From: Polynucleobacter sp. UK-Mo-2m-Kol15 | GTDB taxonomy: Bacteria; Pseudomonadota; Gammaproteobacteria; Burkholderiales; Burkholderiaceae | Length of the DNA: 64,000 bases | Direction: 5' to 3' | NCBI RefSeq assembly: GCF_018881505.1 | Contig: NZ_JACVQC010000001.1 | Location: 789,927 to 853,926 of the forward strand | Shown here: one piece after another, positions 51,037 to 59,637 of the stretch | How the letters are laid out: each line of letters opens with the position of its first letter | How positions within the stretch are numbered: the stretch's first letter is position 1 | Made by a program: the position numbers and the translations under genes | The notes under the pieces: generated by a model | The model's input: the letters and a program-made list of their open reading frames with translations, nothing else | What the model was told of the DNA's origin: nothing | Databases searched by the model: none

Positions 51037-51987
51037 TTAGTTAACTTTGATACCTTTTTCTTTGAAGTACTTTAAAGCGCCTGGATGATAAGCAATCGGT
51101 GAGGCATTTGCTTTTTGGTTCTCCAACTTGATATTTCTATACTCAGCATGTGAGCGGACAAGTTCAAGCTGATTATCAAAAATAGCTTTAACAATTTTGT
51201 ATGCCTCTGCATCAGACATGGAAGCGTTAACAACTAAAAGATTGGCAACCGCTGCAACTTTGTTATCTTTTTCCATGCCGCTATAAGTTTGCTTTGTAAT
51301 CTCGGATGGGAAATAAAGATTGCCATATTTTTTATTCATAGCAGGAACTTCAGCATTAGTGTCTACCATGACAATTTTCATGCCAGGACTGTTTGCTAAA
51401 TCGGTAACAGCGGCAGTTGGTAAGCCACCCACCCAAAAGAAGGCATCAATCTTGCGGTCTTTTACAGCATTAACAGATTCTGCGACGCTCAAACGCTCAC
51501 GCTTGACATCTTTGTCTTTATCCAGCCCTGCAGCCTCTAACAAGCGAAAAGCCATTACTTCAGTAGCGCTTCCCGGTGAGCCTGTACTGACACGCTTACC
51601 TTTGAGATCTTTCATAGTCTTAATGCCAGTAGATTCCACGGTAGCAACGTGCATGAGGTTTGGATACAGTATCAGTAAGTTACGTAAATCTACTGGCTTG
51701 CCCTTGAACTTATCCTCACCATCTTTAGCATCTTTAGCAGCATCAGCCATTGAGAAACCAACATAAGGTTTACCGGTACCAACGAGCTTTAAATTATCAA
51801 CTGAGCCGCCTGTCACTTCAGCAGTTGCTGACATTCCTGGTACATGCTTAGATAATACTGAGGCTAGGCCTCCACCCATTGGGTAGTAAACGCCACCAGT
51901 ACCACCAGTTGCGATAGAAAGGTTTTGTGCCTGCGCAGCACCGAACAACATAGTGATTGATGCGGCAATTACTTTTATAAGCTTCAT
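51037..51987 (-). CDS. TAXI-family TRAP periplasmic binding protein
   Basis: 316 aa with a signal peptide cleaved near AAQAQ (about 20). TAXI marks: LSIATGGTGGVYYPMGGGLA near the start of the mature protein, EVTGGSVDNLKL, and the loop GKRVSTGSPGSATEV. It binds a carboxylate (glutamate- or dicarboxylate-like in known members) and docks on the fused permease gene downstream. SD GGAGAC precedes ATG 51987. It follows the DapA-like gene's opposite end: gene order from the promoter is TAXI, then permease, with DapA-like (52016-52942) and 2-hydroxyacid dehydrogenase upstream on the same strand. Confidence 0.93.
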   Translation of the reverse strand: MKLIKVIAASITMLFGAAQAQNLSIATGGTGGVYYPMGGGLASVLSKHVPGMSATAEVTGGSVDNLKLVGTGKPYVGFSMADAAKDAKDGEDKFKGKPVDLRNLLILYPNLMHVATVESTGIKTMKDLKGKRVSTGSPGSATEVMAFRLLEAAGLDKDKDVKRERLSVAESVNAVKDRKIDAFFWVGGLPTAAVTDLANSPGMKIVMVDTNAEVPAMNKKYGNLYFPSEITKQTYSGMEKDNKVAAVANLLVVNASMSDAEAYKIVKAIFDNQLELVRSHAEYRNIKLENQKANASPIAYHPGALKYFKEKGIKVN

Positions 51988-52015
51988 TTTTGTCTCCTGT
52001 TTTGTATCTATTAAA

Positions 52016-52942
52016 TTAAAGGCCCGGCATACTGAAATTCATCTTTTGTAGCTCACTCAGCAACTTGGCTTGCTGCTCTGCACTCAGCTGCATCAGTGGT
52101 GGGCGTACTCTTAGCCACTCAGAATCCTTACTATAGTGTGCAACTGCAGTTTTCATCCCAGCAATCATTTGATACTGAGCAAAAATTGAGCGTACTTGAT
52201 CTAAGTTTGCTTGACGTTGATCTGCATCAGATTCCCTCCAATGAGCAGCTAATTCAGCAATCGCCCTAGGGTTTACGTTAGCTGTAGCAGAGATGCATCC
52301 AACTCCGCCGGCACGAAGGGCTCGCATGAGAAAGACTTCGCTACCAGCATATACGCGGAAACCTGATGGTGCCAAGAGCTTGATTACGGACTCTGTATAA
52401 GCCCAATCACCAGAGCTATCTTTCATGCCAACAATAGTTTTTGGATACTCTTTAGTTAAGCGCTCCAATAAGGAAAGGCTTAAGTTAATTTTGGTGACTG
52501 GTGGGATGTTGTAAATATAAACTTGCAATCTTTCATTGCCAACTTTTTGAATCACTTCGGAGAAGTAAGCAAAGAGACCATCATCGGTAACATCTTTGTA
52601 ATAGAACGGCGGCAGCATCAAAACGCCGGCACATTGGTGCTGAACTGCATGTCGAGTCATGCTGACTGTCGCATCAATAGATGAAGCACCCGTGCCAGGC
52701 ATCATGTGGGCAGGATTTAAACCACCTTCAATCAATGCGTTAAGCGTATTCATTTTCTGCTGAGCAGACATTGAATTAGCTTCAGAGTTCGTGCCGAAGA
52801 TGGCTTGACCAACACCATTAGACTCAAGCCATTGGCATTGTTTGAGCAACTTCTGTGCATCTGGATTGCCATCTTCTTTGAATGGAGTCAATACAGGCGA
52901 GAGCACTGCAGGTAGCGTGGAAGGGTGAAGGGAAATTGTCAT
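52016..52942 (-). CDS. Dihydrodipicolinate synthase-family aldolase/lyase
   Basis: 308 aa TIM barrel. The Schiff-base Lys is Lys174 in GMKDSSGDW, the Tyr is Tyr144 in VYIYNIPP, and the GTTGE-like loop is GTNSE (50-54). True DapA is usually a separate housekeeping gene; the company of a TRAP transporter and hydroxyacid dehydrogenase suggests a catabolic pyruvate-releasing aldolase or a keto-acid dehydratase. SD CCGGAG precedes the start. It lies 28 bases ahead of the TAXI start and 12 bases after the 2-hydroxyacid dehydrogenase stop. Confidence 0.88.
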   Translation of the reverse strand: MTISLHPSTLPAVLSPVLTPFKEDGNPDAQKLLKQCQWLESNGVGQAIFGTNSEANSMSAQQKMNTLNALIEGGLNPAHMMPGTGASSIDATVSMTRHAVQHQCAGVLMLPPFYYKDVTDDGLFAYFSEVIQKVGNERLQVYIYNIPPVTKINLSLSLLERLTKEYPKTIVGMKDSSGDWAYTESVIKLLAPSGFRVYAGSEVFLMRALRAGGVGCISATANVNPRAIAELAAHWRESDADQRQANLDQVRSIFAQYQMIAGMKTAVAHYSKDSEWLRVRPPLMQLSAEQQAKLLSELQKMNFSMPGL

Positions 52943-52954
52943 GCTTGCTCCGGT

Positions 52955-53884
52955 TTAATTGATTACTTCGGTGAGAAGTGGCTGTTGATTGTAAAAAGCT
53001 TCTAAATTATCTATTGCTAAATTTGTCATTAATTGTCGCGTCTCAGCAGTTGCGCTTCCAATATGAGGCGTTAGTAAGACATTATCAAGATTTAAGAACT
53101 TTAGGTTCGGATTTGGTTCATTTTCAAACACATCAAGCGCTGCGCCAGCAATCTTTTTTTGCTGCAGTGCAACTAAAAGGGCAGCCTCATCGACTATGCT
53201 ACCCCGTGCAATATTAATGAGGTAGCCCAAAGGGCCTAAGGCCTCCAAGACTACCTCGTCAATCATTTTTTCTGTTTCCGGGCTAGCCGGGCAAGCAAGA
53301 ATCAGAATGTCACATGCTTTTGCCAGAGACTGGATATTGCTGTGGTACTCGTAGGGCAAGTCTTTTTTTCTGGGTCCTGTATAGGCTAGTTTGACCTTAA
53401 ATGGCTCTAGGCGCTTTGCCAGATCTTGCCCAATACGACCCATTCCTGCAATCCCAACGCACTTGCCTGCCAGGGTGCTAGTGATAATGAAGGGGCCCTG
53501 AGACCAAGCGGTACTCTTTACAAATTCCTGCGCTTCGGGAATGCGGCGTAGTAAGCCAAACAGCATGCCAATAGCGAGTTCGCATACTGCATCATTTAGC
53601 ACTCCCGGGGTGTTGCTGGCCTTGATTCCCCTGGTGCTGAGAAAGTCTAGAGGAAGGTTGTCATAACCCACGCCGCAGGTAGCAACCATTTTTACGCTCG
53701 GCATTTGTTCAAATAGCTCTTTTGGAAGTGGTGTATTTGAACGAGTCAGAATTGCGGTAAAACTTCCATCTGGAATTTTGCCCTGAGGGTCGAGCATTTT
53801 GCTTGTAATCAGCCGCTGATCGATCTCCAGTTGCATGATTTCTGGAAATTGCCCGACCTGCAGCACTGAATTGACTGGGATCAT
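52955..53884 (-). CDS. D-2-hydroxyacid dehydrogenase
   Basis: 309 aa. Rossmann loop GMGRIG, catalytic Arg in NIARGS, Glu in FENEP and His in TPHIGSA. It should interconvert a 2-keto acid with its D-2-hydroxy acid by NAD(P)H; the GVGYDNL and DAVCELAIGML blocks are closest to glyoxylate/hydroxypyruvate reductases (family-level). First gene on the minus strand before DapA-like, TAXI and permease, and divergent from the HCDH-like gene. Confidence 0.9.
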   Translation of the reverse strand: MIPVNSVLQVGQFPEIMQLEIDQRLITSKMLDPQGKIPDGSFTAILTRSNTPLPKELFEQMPSVKMVATCGVGYDNLPLDFLSTRGIKASNTPGVLNDAVCELAIGMLFGLLRRIPEAQEFVKSTAWSQGPFIITSTLAGKCVGIAGMGRIGQDLAKRLEPFKVKLAYTGPRKKDLPYEYHSNIQSLAKACDILILACPASPETEKMIDEVVLEALGPLGYLINIARGSIVDEAALLVALQQKKIAGAALDVFENEPNPNLKFLNLDNVLLTPHIGSATAETRQLMTNLAIDNLEAFYNQQPLLTEVIN

Positions 53885-53925
53885 GTCTCGCTTACTTTTT
53901 TATTGGAATAATGAAAGTATTGTAA

Positions 53926-53942
53926 AAGGATTTGTAATCCTT
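53926..53942. promoter_or_regulatory. Palindrome in divergent promoter region
   Basis: AAGGATT (53926-53932) and AATCCTT (53936-53942), a perfect 7-bp inverted repeat with a 3-base centre, 42 bases from the minus start at 53884 and 27 bases from the plus start at 53969. Between divergent genes it cannot end either transcript, so a shared operator is a fair guess. Confidence 0.4.
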
Positions 53943-53968
53943 ATTTTGCCACTGAAGGAGAGATTGAA

Positions 53969-54910
53969 ATGTTGTTTACGCCCGCAGAAACTAAAGTAGT
54001 CATCGTCGGTGGCGGTACCATGGGTGCCGATGTCGCTGCTGTTTGTGCACGTGGAGGGTGCGCGGTTCAGGTAGTGGAGCCCACCACCGAGCGTCGTGCA
54101 CTTCTGCCGGATTACTTTGCAAACACCATGATTGATTTAGGTTATGAGCATCGCCTCCATTTGCTTTCTACAGCTGGCTCCTTGGAGGAGGTGGATTGGT
54201 CGGAAATAGATTTGGTCATTGAGTGCGTTCCAGAGCGTTTGGATATTAAGCAAGAGTTGTTTGCAAAGCTAGAACAATATGCAAAACCTGAGGCAGTCTT
54301 AGCTAGTAATAGCACTAGCTTCCCAATTAGCGATATTTCAAGGGGCTTGAAAACGGCAGCGCGAATGATTGGCCTGCACTTTTTTATGCCTGCACATTTA
54401 GTGCCTTGCGTTGAGGTGGTTTATGGAGAAAAGACCTCCCCTATGGTTGGTGATAGCCTATCGCGCTTGATGACAGCTTGCGGCATGGTGCCAGTTTCAG
54501 TTAAAAAAGATTTACCGGGCTTTTTAGCGAATCGCTTGCAGCACGCATTATCTCGAGAGGCCTTTGCCATGGTTGATGCTGGTATTGCTAGCTTAGAGGA
54601 TATTGATAAGGCCGTGCGCTTTGGTTTTGGCTTTCGCTATATCGCCGCGGGACCTGCAATGCAACGTGACCATGCAGGTTTGGATGTGCATGGTGCAGGT
54701 GGTACAACAATTTACCCCTCTCTGAATAATTCTCCTGAGATTGCCAAGTGCTTAAGTGATCGTATTGCGAGTGGCAAGTTGGGTATGAAAACAGGCGAAG
54801 GATTTTATTCTTGGACAGCGGAGACAATGAAAGCCGAGCGGGAGCGCTACCAAGAGGCATTACGTGAGGGCTTGAAGATTATTCAAAAGGATCTGCCTGA
54901 GATCAAGTAA
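53969..54910 (+). CDS. 3-hydroxyacyl-CoA dehydrogenase-family protein
   Basis: 313 aa, one N-terminal 3HCDH NAD domain and one C-terminal helical domain. Start KVVIVGGGTMGADVAAVCAR (GxGxxG), ECVPE, ASNSTSFP and GLHFFMPAHL, with the catalytic His in the last. SD GAAGGAGAG precedes ATG 53969. The length and single-domain layout match the stand-alone hydroxybutyryl-CoA or L-carnitine/gulonate dehydrogenase-type enzymes rather than FadB. It is divergent from the transport and hydroxyacid dehydrogenase genes and probably coregulated. Substrate unknown. Confidence 0.88.
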   Translation: MLFTPAETKVVIVGGGTMGADVAAVCARGGCAVQVVEPTTERRALLPDYFANTMIDLGYEHRLHLLSTAGSLEEVDWSEIDLVIECVPERLDIKQELFAKLEQYAKPEAVLASNSTSFPISDISRGLKTAARMIGLHFFMPAHLVPCVEVVYGEKTSPMVGDSLSRLMTACGMVPVSVKKDLPGFLANRLQHALSREAFAMVDAGIASLEDIDKAVRFGFGFRYIAAGPAMQRDHAGLDVHGAGGTTIYPSLNNSPEIAKCLSDRIASGKLGMKTGEGFYSWTAETMKAERERYQEALREGLKIIQKDLPEIK

Positions 54911-54917
54911 TGAGAAT

Positions 54918-56123
54918 CTATGCCAGATCTTTGAGATTGAGTTTTCTCAGTTGGGGCGCAAGTTGATAGGTAAGTAACACCACAACTATAGTTGCGACTC
55001 CACCAAATACGATCGATGGAACAAGTCCCATTAAGCTAGCTGCAATTCCTGATTCAAGTGCACCTAATTCATTTGATGAGCCAATAAAGATGCCATTGAT
55101 TGCGCTGATCCTACCGCGCATATGATCTGGAGTGGTTAATTGCATAATGCTGCTACGAATCACCACCGAAATGGAGTCGCAGCAACCGGAGATGAATAAA
55201 AAAAGTGCGCAGAGCCAAAGGTTGCTCGAGAGACCAAAAGCAATAATGGCAAGGCCAAAGCCACCTACGGATAAAAATAGGTGCCTACCAGAATCCTCGA
55301 GTAGAGGTCGACGTGCCAAGTAAAGACCTGTGAGGACTGCTCCGGCTGCTGGCGCTGCTCTCAGAATTCCAAGTGTTTCTGGGCCAGCGTTAAGCACCTC
55401 TTTAACAAAGGCTGGAAGAATAGATACAGCTCCGCCCAATAGAACGGCAAACATATCTAAGAGCATGATTCCTACAATCAGATCATGTTTTCTGACATAA
55501 CTAAAACCCTCAAATAAACTTTGCAAGAAGCTTGCATTTACGCCTTCAGGTTTTTCATGTGTGATGCGTATAAAAGTGATCCCATAAAGTCCAATAGCGC
55601 CGCTTAGTGCAGCTAAACCATAAGTCCACTCAAGACCAGCAAATCCAATCATCAGTCCACCTAGGCCCGGTCCAGCCACAACACAAATTTGAAATGCTGA
55701 TGACGCGTAGGCCGTATATCTAGCCATTTGATCTCTGGGAATAATTTGCCCAAAGATGGCTTGGTAGGAGGGTCTCAATAGGGCGCGAGCTACACCTAAA
55801 AATGCTACTGCTGTGTAAACCAACGGAACCGGTGGAGTAAGCCAATCTAATGCAATCAGGGCTAAAAATATTCCAACTGCAACATGAAGCAGGCAGGAGA
55901 TTGCAGCAATGATTTTGCGGGAGTGGCGATCTACCGCATGCCCAGCGTAAAGTGCCAATGCAAAATAAGGAACCAGCTCTGCTAGGCCTACTAGGCCGAG
56001 TGAGATTACGCTATTGGTAATTTCATATAAATGCCAGCCAACTGCAACCATCATAATTTGATAGCTTAAAGTCGTGCCTATGCGATAAATCAGAAGAGTT
56101 TTAAAGGCCTGGCTGGTTTTCAT
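54918..56123 (-). CDS. MFS transporter (MFS_3-type exporter)
   Basis: 401 aa, about 12 helices. The block GHAVDRHSRKIIAAIS is the motif after helix 2, and GCCDSISVVIRSSIMQLTTP the central loop text typical of the enterobactin-exporter-like MFS_3 group. It converges on the HCDH-like gene (7 bases between stops) and is divergent from the cytochrome b gene. Likely a drug or metabolite exporter; the substrate is not visible. Confidence 0.87.
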   Translation of the reverse strand: MKTSQAFKTLLIYRIGTTLSYQIMMVAVGWHLYEITNSVISLGLVGLAELVPYFALALYAGHAVDRHSRKIIAAISCLLHVAVGIFLALIALDWLTPPVPLVYTAVAFLGVARALLRPSYQAIFGQIIPRDQMARYTAYASSAFQICVVAGPGLGGLMIGFAGLEWTYGLAALSGAIGLYGITFIRITHEKPEGVNASFLQSLFEGFSYVRKHDLIVGIMLLDMFAVLLGGAVSILPAFVKEVLNAGPETLGILRAAPAAGAVLTGLYLARRPLLEDSGRHLFLSVGGFGLAIIAFGLSSNLWLCALFLFISGCCDSISVVIRSSIMQLTTPDHMRGRISAINGIFIGSSNELGALESGIAASLMGLVPSIVFGGVATIVVVLLTYQLAPQLRKLNLKDLA

Positions 56124-56167
56124 AAATTTTGCCCATTCTAAAGCCAGTTGTGATTTATTCTTCAGAT

Positions 56168-56848
56168 ATGAAGAAAATCATTCGTGTCTGGGACTTGCCC
56201 ATTCGCCTGTTTCATTGGCTTTTGTTGATCGCTATTGTTCTTAGCTTTATTACTGTCAAGATTGGTGGTAATGCGATGGAGCTTCATGGGCGTGTCGGCT
56301 ACTGCGTCCTGACTTTGATTGTCTTTAGAATCTGTTGGGGCTTTGTCGGTTCTTACCATGCTCGGTTCACTAATTTCATGCCAAGCCCAACAGGATTATT
56401 TGGCTATCTATCTGGTAAAACTAAAGCAGGTCTTGGCCATAATCCCTTGGGCGCTTTATCTGTCTTAGCTCTTTTATTGTCAGTTGGCGTGCAAGCAGTG
56501 ACAGGCCTTTTTGCAAATGACGATATTGCTTTTGAGGGACCATTTGCAAAGTATGTTTCGAATGGCGTGGTTGGACTGATGACCTCGATTCATCATGCAA
56601 ATGAATGGGTTTTAATTGCTCTAATTGCGCTTCATCTTTGCGCAATTTTGTATTACCAAAAATTTAAAAGTGAAAATTTAATCAAGCCGATGTTGTTAGG
56701 CGATAAGGAAATTGACCCAAGCGAGGAGGCAAAATATCTACCTGCTGACTTGGGTCAAGCCTCCAAAGATGGAGGGCTACAACGTGGCTTTGCTTTATTG
56801 CTGCTAAGTTTGATTGCAGTGGTTCTGGGTTACTTCATTACTGGCTGA
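56168..56848 (+). CDS. Cytochrome b561-like membrane protein (Ni-hydrogenase b-type)
   Basis: 226 aa from ATG 56168, with KKIIRVWDLPIRLFHWLLL the classical start; the frame extends to TTG 56129 without support. Four helices carry the probable heme ligands: LFHW, ELHGRVGY, SIHHANEW and ALHLCAIL. A fifth helix ends the protein. It moves electrons between quinol and periplasmic cytochromes. Its stop touches the stop of a c'-like cytochrome on the other strand, a likely partner (inference). Confidence 0.88.
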   Translation: MKKIIRVWDLPIRLFHWLLLIAIVLSFITVKIGGNAMELHGRVGYCVLTLIVFRICWGFVGSYHARFTNFMPSPTGLFGYLSGKTKAGLGHNPLGALSVLALLLSVGVQAVTGLFANDDIAFEGPFAKYVSNGVVGLMTSIHHANEWVLIALIALHLCAILYYQKFKSENLIKPMLLGDKEIDPSEEAKYLPADLGQASKDGGLQRGFALLLLSLIAVVLGYFITG

Positions 56849-57301
56849 TCACTTTTTCTTAAAGTCGTCATGGCAACCCTTGCAGGTCGCGCCAGCTGCA
56901 CCAAAAGCCTTTTTAATTGCCTCTTGATCGCCTGACTGTGCTGCAGTATTGAGATTGGCTACTGCAACTTGCATTTTTTCTCCAGCAGATTTGAATTTGG
57001 CGTTATCAGACCATACTGCTGGAAGCGCATTACCACCTTCAGTACCCGGGCCAAATGCTTGCCATGGCAAAGTGGACAGCATTGCAACAACAGCTGCATT
57101 TTTGGCAACCTCATCTTTGTTAAATGGCGCTTCACCTTTAACTACTGCGCCAATCCTTCCAAAAGAAGTGGCCATGACATTAAATACGTTCTGACGATAT
57201 TTAATGGCGTCTTCTGGTTTTTTAAACTGCGCATAAGCAATGCCAGTTCCAGCGACTAGTGTGGGTACGATAGCGGCCAAAATTAAATGTTTGAGTTTCA
57301 T
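56849..57301 (-). CDS. Periplasmic cytochrome c' / c556-like protein
   Basis: 150 aa with a signal peptide ending near AYAQ (about 25). The heme motif CKGCH lies at the extreme C terminus (ATCKGCHDDFKKK), as in the four-helix cytochromes c' and c556. RQNVFNVMATSFGRIGAVVKG is the first helix. SD GGAG lies eight bases before ATG. The gene has its own 59-base upstream region beside the M50 gene. Stop to stop with the cytochrome b561-like gene, with no base between. Confidence 0.92.
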   Translation of the reverse strand: MKLKHLILAAIVPTLVAGTGIAYAQFKKPEDAIKYRQNVFNVMATSFGRIGAVVKGEAPFNKDEVAKNAAVVAMLSTLPWQAFGPGTEGGNALPAVWSDNAKFKSAGEKMQVAVANLNTAAQSGDQEAIKKAFGAAGATCKGCHDDFKKK

Positions 57302-57360
57302 GGTTAAGCTCCAGTGAGGTCAGTGGGTTACTGTTGATAAGTTTGGACTTTTAGAATACT

Positions 57361-58023
57361 TCAGAAAAGCATTTGCAGGGGAAGTGTGACAAAGTAAACA
57401 ACACCCTTAAAAAATGCTGTCAAAGGCTCCATCCATAAGCTGCCAATGACACCTGTAAAGATGAGGGCCAGCACAATAAAGAAACCGTAGGGCTCTAGTT
57501 TTCCAAATGCGATGGACTGTCGAGCTGGTAATAGGCTGGCAAGAATGCGGCCACCATCTAATGGGGGGAGTGGGAAGAGGTTAAATACCAGCAAGACTAA
57601 GTTCCAGGTGATCCCCGCTTGAGCCACTGACAGGAGAAATCGCTCATTCACGCCAAAACCAAAGAGGATGATCAGGAGAATGGCCCAAACGAGGGCTTGA
57701 ATGAAATTGGAGCCTGGTCCTGCCAAGGCCACCCAAATGGAGTCAATGCGCGGGTTCCGTAAACGCCCAAAATTGACTGGCACGGGCTTGGCATACCCCA
57801 CTAAAAAGGGGGATCCACTCAGAATTAATAGGAGAGGAATGAGGATGGTCCCCACCGGATCTATATGTTTAATAGGGTTGAGGCTGACCCTACCAAGCAT
57901 ATAGGCAGTATTGTCACCAAAATGACGAGCTGCGTAGCCATGGGCAGCCTCGTGGATAGTAATGGCAAAAATCAAGGGAATCGCATTAATTGCGATGGCT
58001 TGGATAGAATAGTCGGTAATCAT
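57361..58023 (-). CDS. Site-2 protease-family membrane protease (M50)
   Basis: 220 aa from ATG 58023; frames further upstream (to 58107) would overlap the small + strand gene and add residues outside the family. Zinc motif HEAAH at 24-28 (IHEAAHGYAARHFGD), third ligand Asp in NLFPLPPLDGGRIL. Six membrane helices. The compact form without PDZ domain is common in bacteria, and the substrate is unknown. The 28-base spacing from the divergent small gene suggests shared promoters. Confidence 0.9.
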   Translation of the reverse strand: MITDYSIQAIAINAIPLIFAITIHEAAHGYAARHFGDNTAYMLGRVSLNPIKHIDPVGTILIPLLLILSGSPFLVGYAKPVPVNFGRLRNPRIDSIWVALAGPGSNFIQALVWAILLIILFGFGVNERFLLSVAQAGITWNLVLLVFNLFPLPPLDGGRILASLLPARQSIAFGKLEPYGFFIVLALIFTGVIGSLWMEPLTAFFKGVVYFVTLPLQMLF

Positions 58024-58051
58024 GGCAATATGATATCCATAGGAGCAAAAA

Positions 58052-58219
58052 GTGACTGACGATAAAAAACCTGAATCAAAAACTCCGGCTAAGCCCGTAG
58101 CAGCCAAGCCCGTAGCCCGTCCACCAGCCCCAAAAGGTCCATCTGGTCCTGGCGGCCGGCCTCAGGCAGGCTTTGGTGGCGGAAAAGCCATGATGCGTAA
58201 GGCTGGCCGCGGCCGATAG
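58052..58219 (+). CDS. Small Pro/Ala/Gly/Lys-rich basic protein
   Basis: 55 aa from GTG 58052 with AGGAG (58041-58045) six bases upstream. It begins MTDDKKPESKTPAKPV, continues with alternating Pro, Ala and Lys, and ends in a Gly/Arg-rich stretch (GGGKAMMRKAGRGR). Strongly basic and probably disordered; no family recognised. GC is higher than in neighbours. The SD and the in-frame codon pattern support translation. It is followed by another tiny gene at 58264. Nucleic-acid binding is a guess from charge only. Confidence 0.62.
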   Translation: MTDDKKPESKTPAKPVAAKPVARPPAPKGPSGPGGRPQAGFGGGKAMMRKAGRGR

Positions 58220-58263
58220 TGGATAATCACACTATCAATTAATGTGTCTAATGAGGATTTAGC

Positions 58264-58401
58264 ATGAACGAATGGCATAAAGAGTCGAAAGACGAAGTCA
58301 ATAAGAAAATTATCACCTTGATCGTGATGTTAGCGGCAGCTACTAGCTTGGCTATTTTGTTTGCGTTGGTTGCAGCTCATACTGGTTACGTATTCGGCTA
58401 A
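58264..58401 (+). CDS. Small single-helix membrane protein
   Basis: 45 aa: charged start MNEWHKESKDEVNKK, one helix (about 16-40, IITLIVMLAAATSLAILFA) and a short end TGYVFG. SD GAGGA (58252-58256) lies 7-8 bases upstream of ATG 58264. No family recognised. It lies between the small basic protein (44 bases) and the dioxygenase (9 bases), so it is probably cotranscribed with the latter. Confidence 0.62.
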   Translation: MNEWHKESKDEVNKKIITLIVMLAAATSLAILFALVAAHTGYVFG

Positions 58402-58410
58402 TCTGAATTA

Positions 58411-59190
58411 ATGACTAGCCATCGCCAACCTGCAGTATTTGCTGGCCATGGCAGTCCGATGTATGCCATCGAGCCCAACCGTTACACAGCAAGTTGGGCC
58501 ACGCTTGGTAAATCGCTTAAACGTCCAGATGCCATCTTAGTCATCTCGGCCCATTGGGTAACCCGTGGAGTGTGGGTTACCGCAATGCCAAAACCTAAAA
58601 CAATTCATGACTTTGGCGGATTTCCGCAGGCTTTGTATGATATTCAGTATCCAGCGCCCGGTAGTCCCGCGCTAGCGGATCGCGTAAAAGCATTATTGGG
58701 CATTCCTGTTGTGCTTGAAGAAAATGAATGGGGTATTGATCATGGAGCTTGGTCTGTTCTGAGATACCTTTATCCCGATGCTGATATTCCCGTAGTGCAG
58801 TTGAGTTTGGATGGCTCCCTGTCTGCGCGGGAGCACTTTGAGCTTGCTGCAAAATTACGTCCTTTGCGGGATGAGAACATTTTGATTCTGGCCAGCGGCA
58901 ATGTGGTGCATAACTTACGCACTATTCACTGGGATGAGGATGCAACTCCCTATCCCTGGGCTAAAAAGTTCAATGATTTTTTTATCTCAGAGATGAAGGC
59001 AAGTCACCATCAGACATTAATTGATTGGGAGCAATTGGGAGATGCAGCCCATTTGTCCATTCCAACCCCAGAGCATTATTGGCCCGCCCTGTATGTGCTT
59101 GGCCTTCAAGAGCAGGGTGAGACACCTAAGGTGCTGGTAGACGGCATCGAGATGAGCTCTATTAGTATGCTCACTTTTTCAATCCAATAA
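58411..59190 (+). CDS. LigB-type extradiol dioxygenase (DODA/YgiD family)
   Basis: 259 aa. Class III extradiol dioxygenase pattern: FAGHGSPMYAI (His13), ISAHW (His48), GIDHGAWSVLRYLYPDADIP (His111) and SGNVVHNLR (His167); PEHYWPALY near the end supplies another His. Members open catechol rings (4,5-DOPA in YgiD) with Fe or Zn bound by these His. Size and layout match YgiD. It stands alone, without other aromatic catabolism genes, 8 bases before crcB. Confidence 0.89.
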   Translation: MTSHRQPAVFAGHGSPMYAIEPNRYTASWATLGKSLKRPDAILVISAHWVTRGVWVTAMPKPKTIHDFGGFPQALYDIQYPAPGSPALADRVKALLGIPVVLEENEWGIDHGAWSVLRYLYPDADIPVVQLSLDGSLSAREHFELAAKLRPLRDENILILASGNVVHNLRTIHWDEDATPYPWAKKFNDFFISEMKASHHQTLIDWEQLGDAAHLSIPTPEHYWPALYVLGLQEQGETPKVLVDGIEMSSISMLTFSIQ

Positions 59191-59198
59191 CACTGTAT

Positions 59199-59576
59199 AT
59201 GTGGCCATCTACTCTTGCAATTTTCTGTGGCGCTGGTCTTGGTGCATTGCTGAGAGCAGTTTTTAATGTTCTTACCGTAGGCATTGCCTCGACATTTCCT
59301 TTGGGAACCTTTATCTCGAACATGGTTGGGGGATACTTCGTTGGCATCGCCCTTGCTTTTTTTAGCAGCAACCCAAACCTCTCGCCGGAGTGGAGGTTAT
59401 TTGTAATAACGGGTTTTCTGGGTGGTTTGACCACCTTCTCCAGCTTCTCTGTAGAGGTTGTGGCATTTATTGAGCGTGGGGAGTTAGCTTGGGCCCTGGT
59501 TACAGCACTGCTGCATGTCTTAGGCTCTCTGGCGCTAACTTTCCTTGGGATCTGGACTTTTCACTCTTTTCGATAA
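59199..59576 (+). CDS. crcB: Fluoride channel CrcB (FluC)
   Basis: 125 aa, four helices. Conserved GAGLGALLRAVFN, the FPLGTFISNMVGG segment with the pore Asn, and GFLGGLTTFSSFSVE with the central Na+ site and polar track. It exports fluoride as a dual-topology homodimer, protecting against toxicity. Single gene form. No fluoride riboswitch can fit: only 8 bases separate it from the previous stop. Confidence 0.93.
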   Translation: MWPSTLAIFCGAGLGALLRAVFNVLTVGIASTFPLGTFISNMVGGYFVGIALAFFSSNPNLSPEWRLFVITGFLGGLTTFSSFSVEVVAFIERGELAWALVTALLHVLGSLALTFLGIWTFHSFR

Positions 59577-59637
59577 ATTTTTAGGTATAGTTTGTTCAAT
59601 GTTTGCAGTATTTCACCAAGTTAAATAAGGATAAAAA

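Noticed and set aside
58024..58107. Upstream extension of the M50 protease frame
   Set aside because: It runs antisense through the small basic protein gene, which has its own good SD; the family start fits 58023.
59191..59198. Fluoride riboswitch before crcB
   Set aside because: Only eight bases lie between the previous stop and crcB, too few for a riboswitch.
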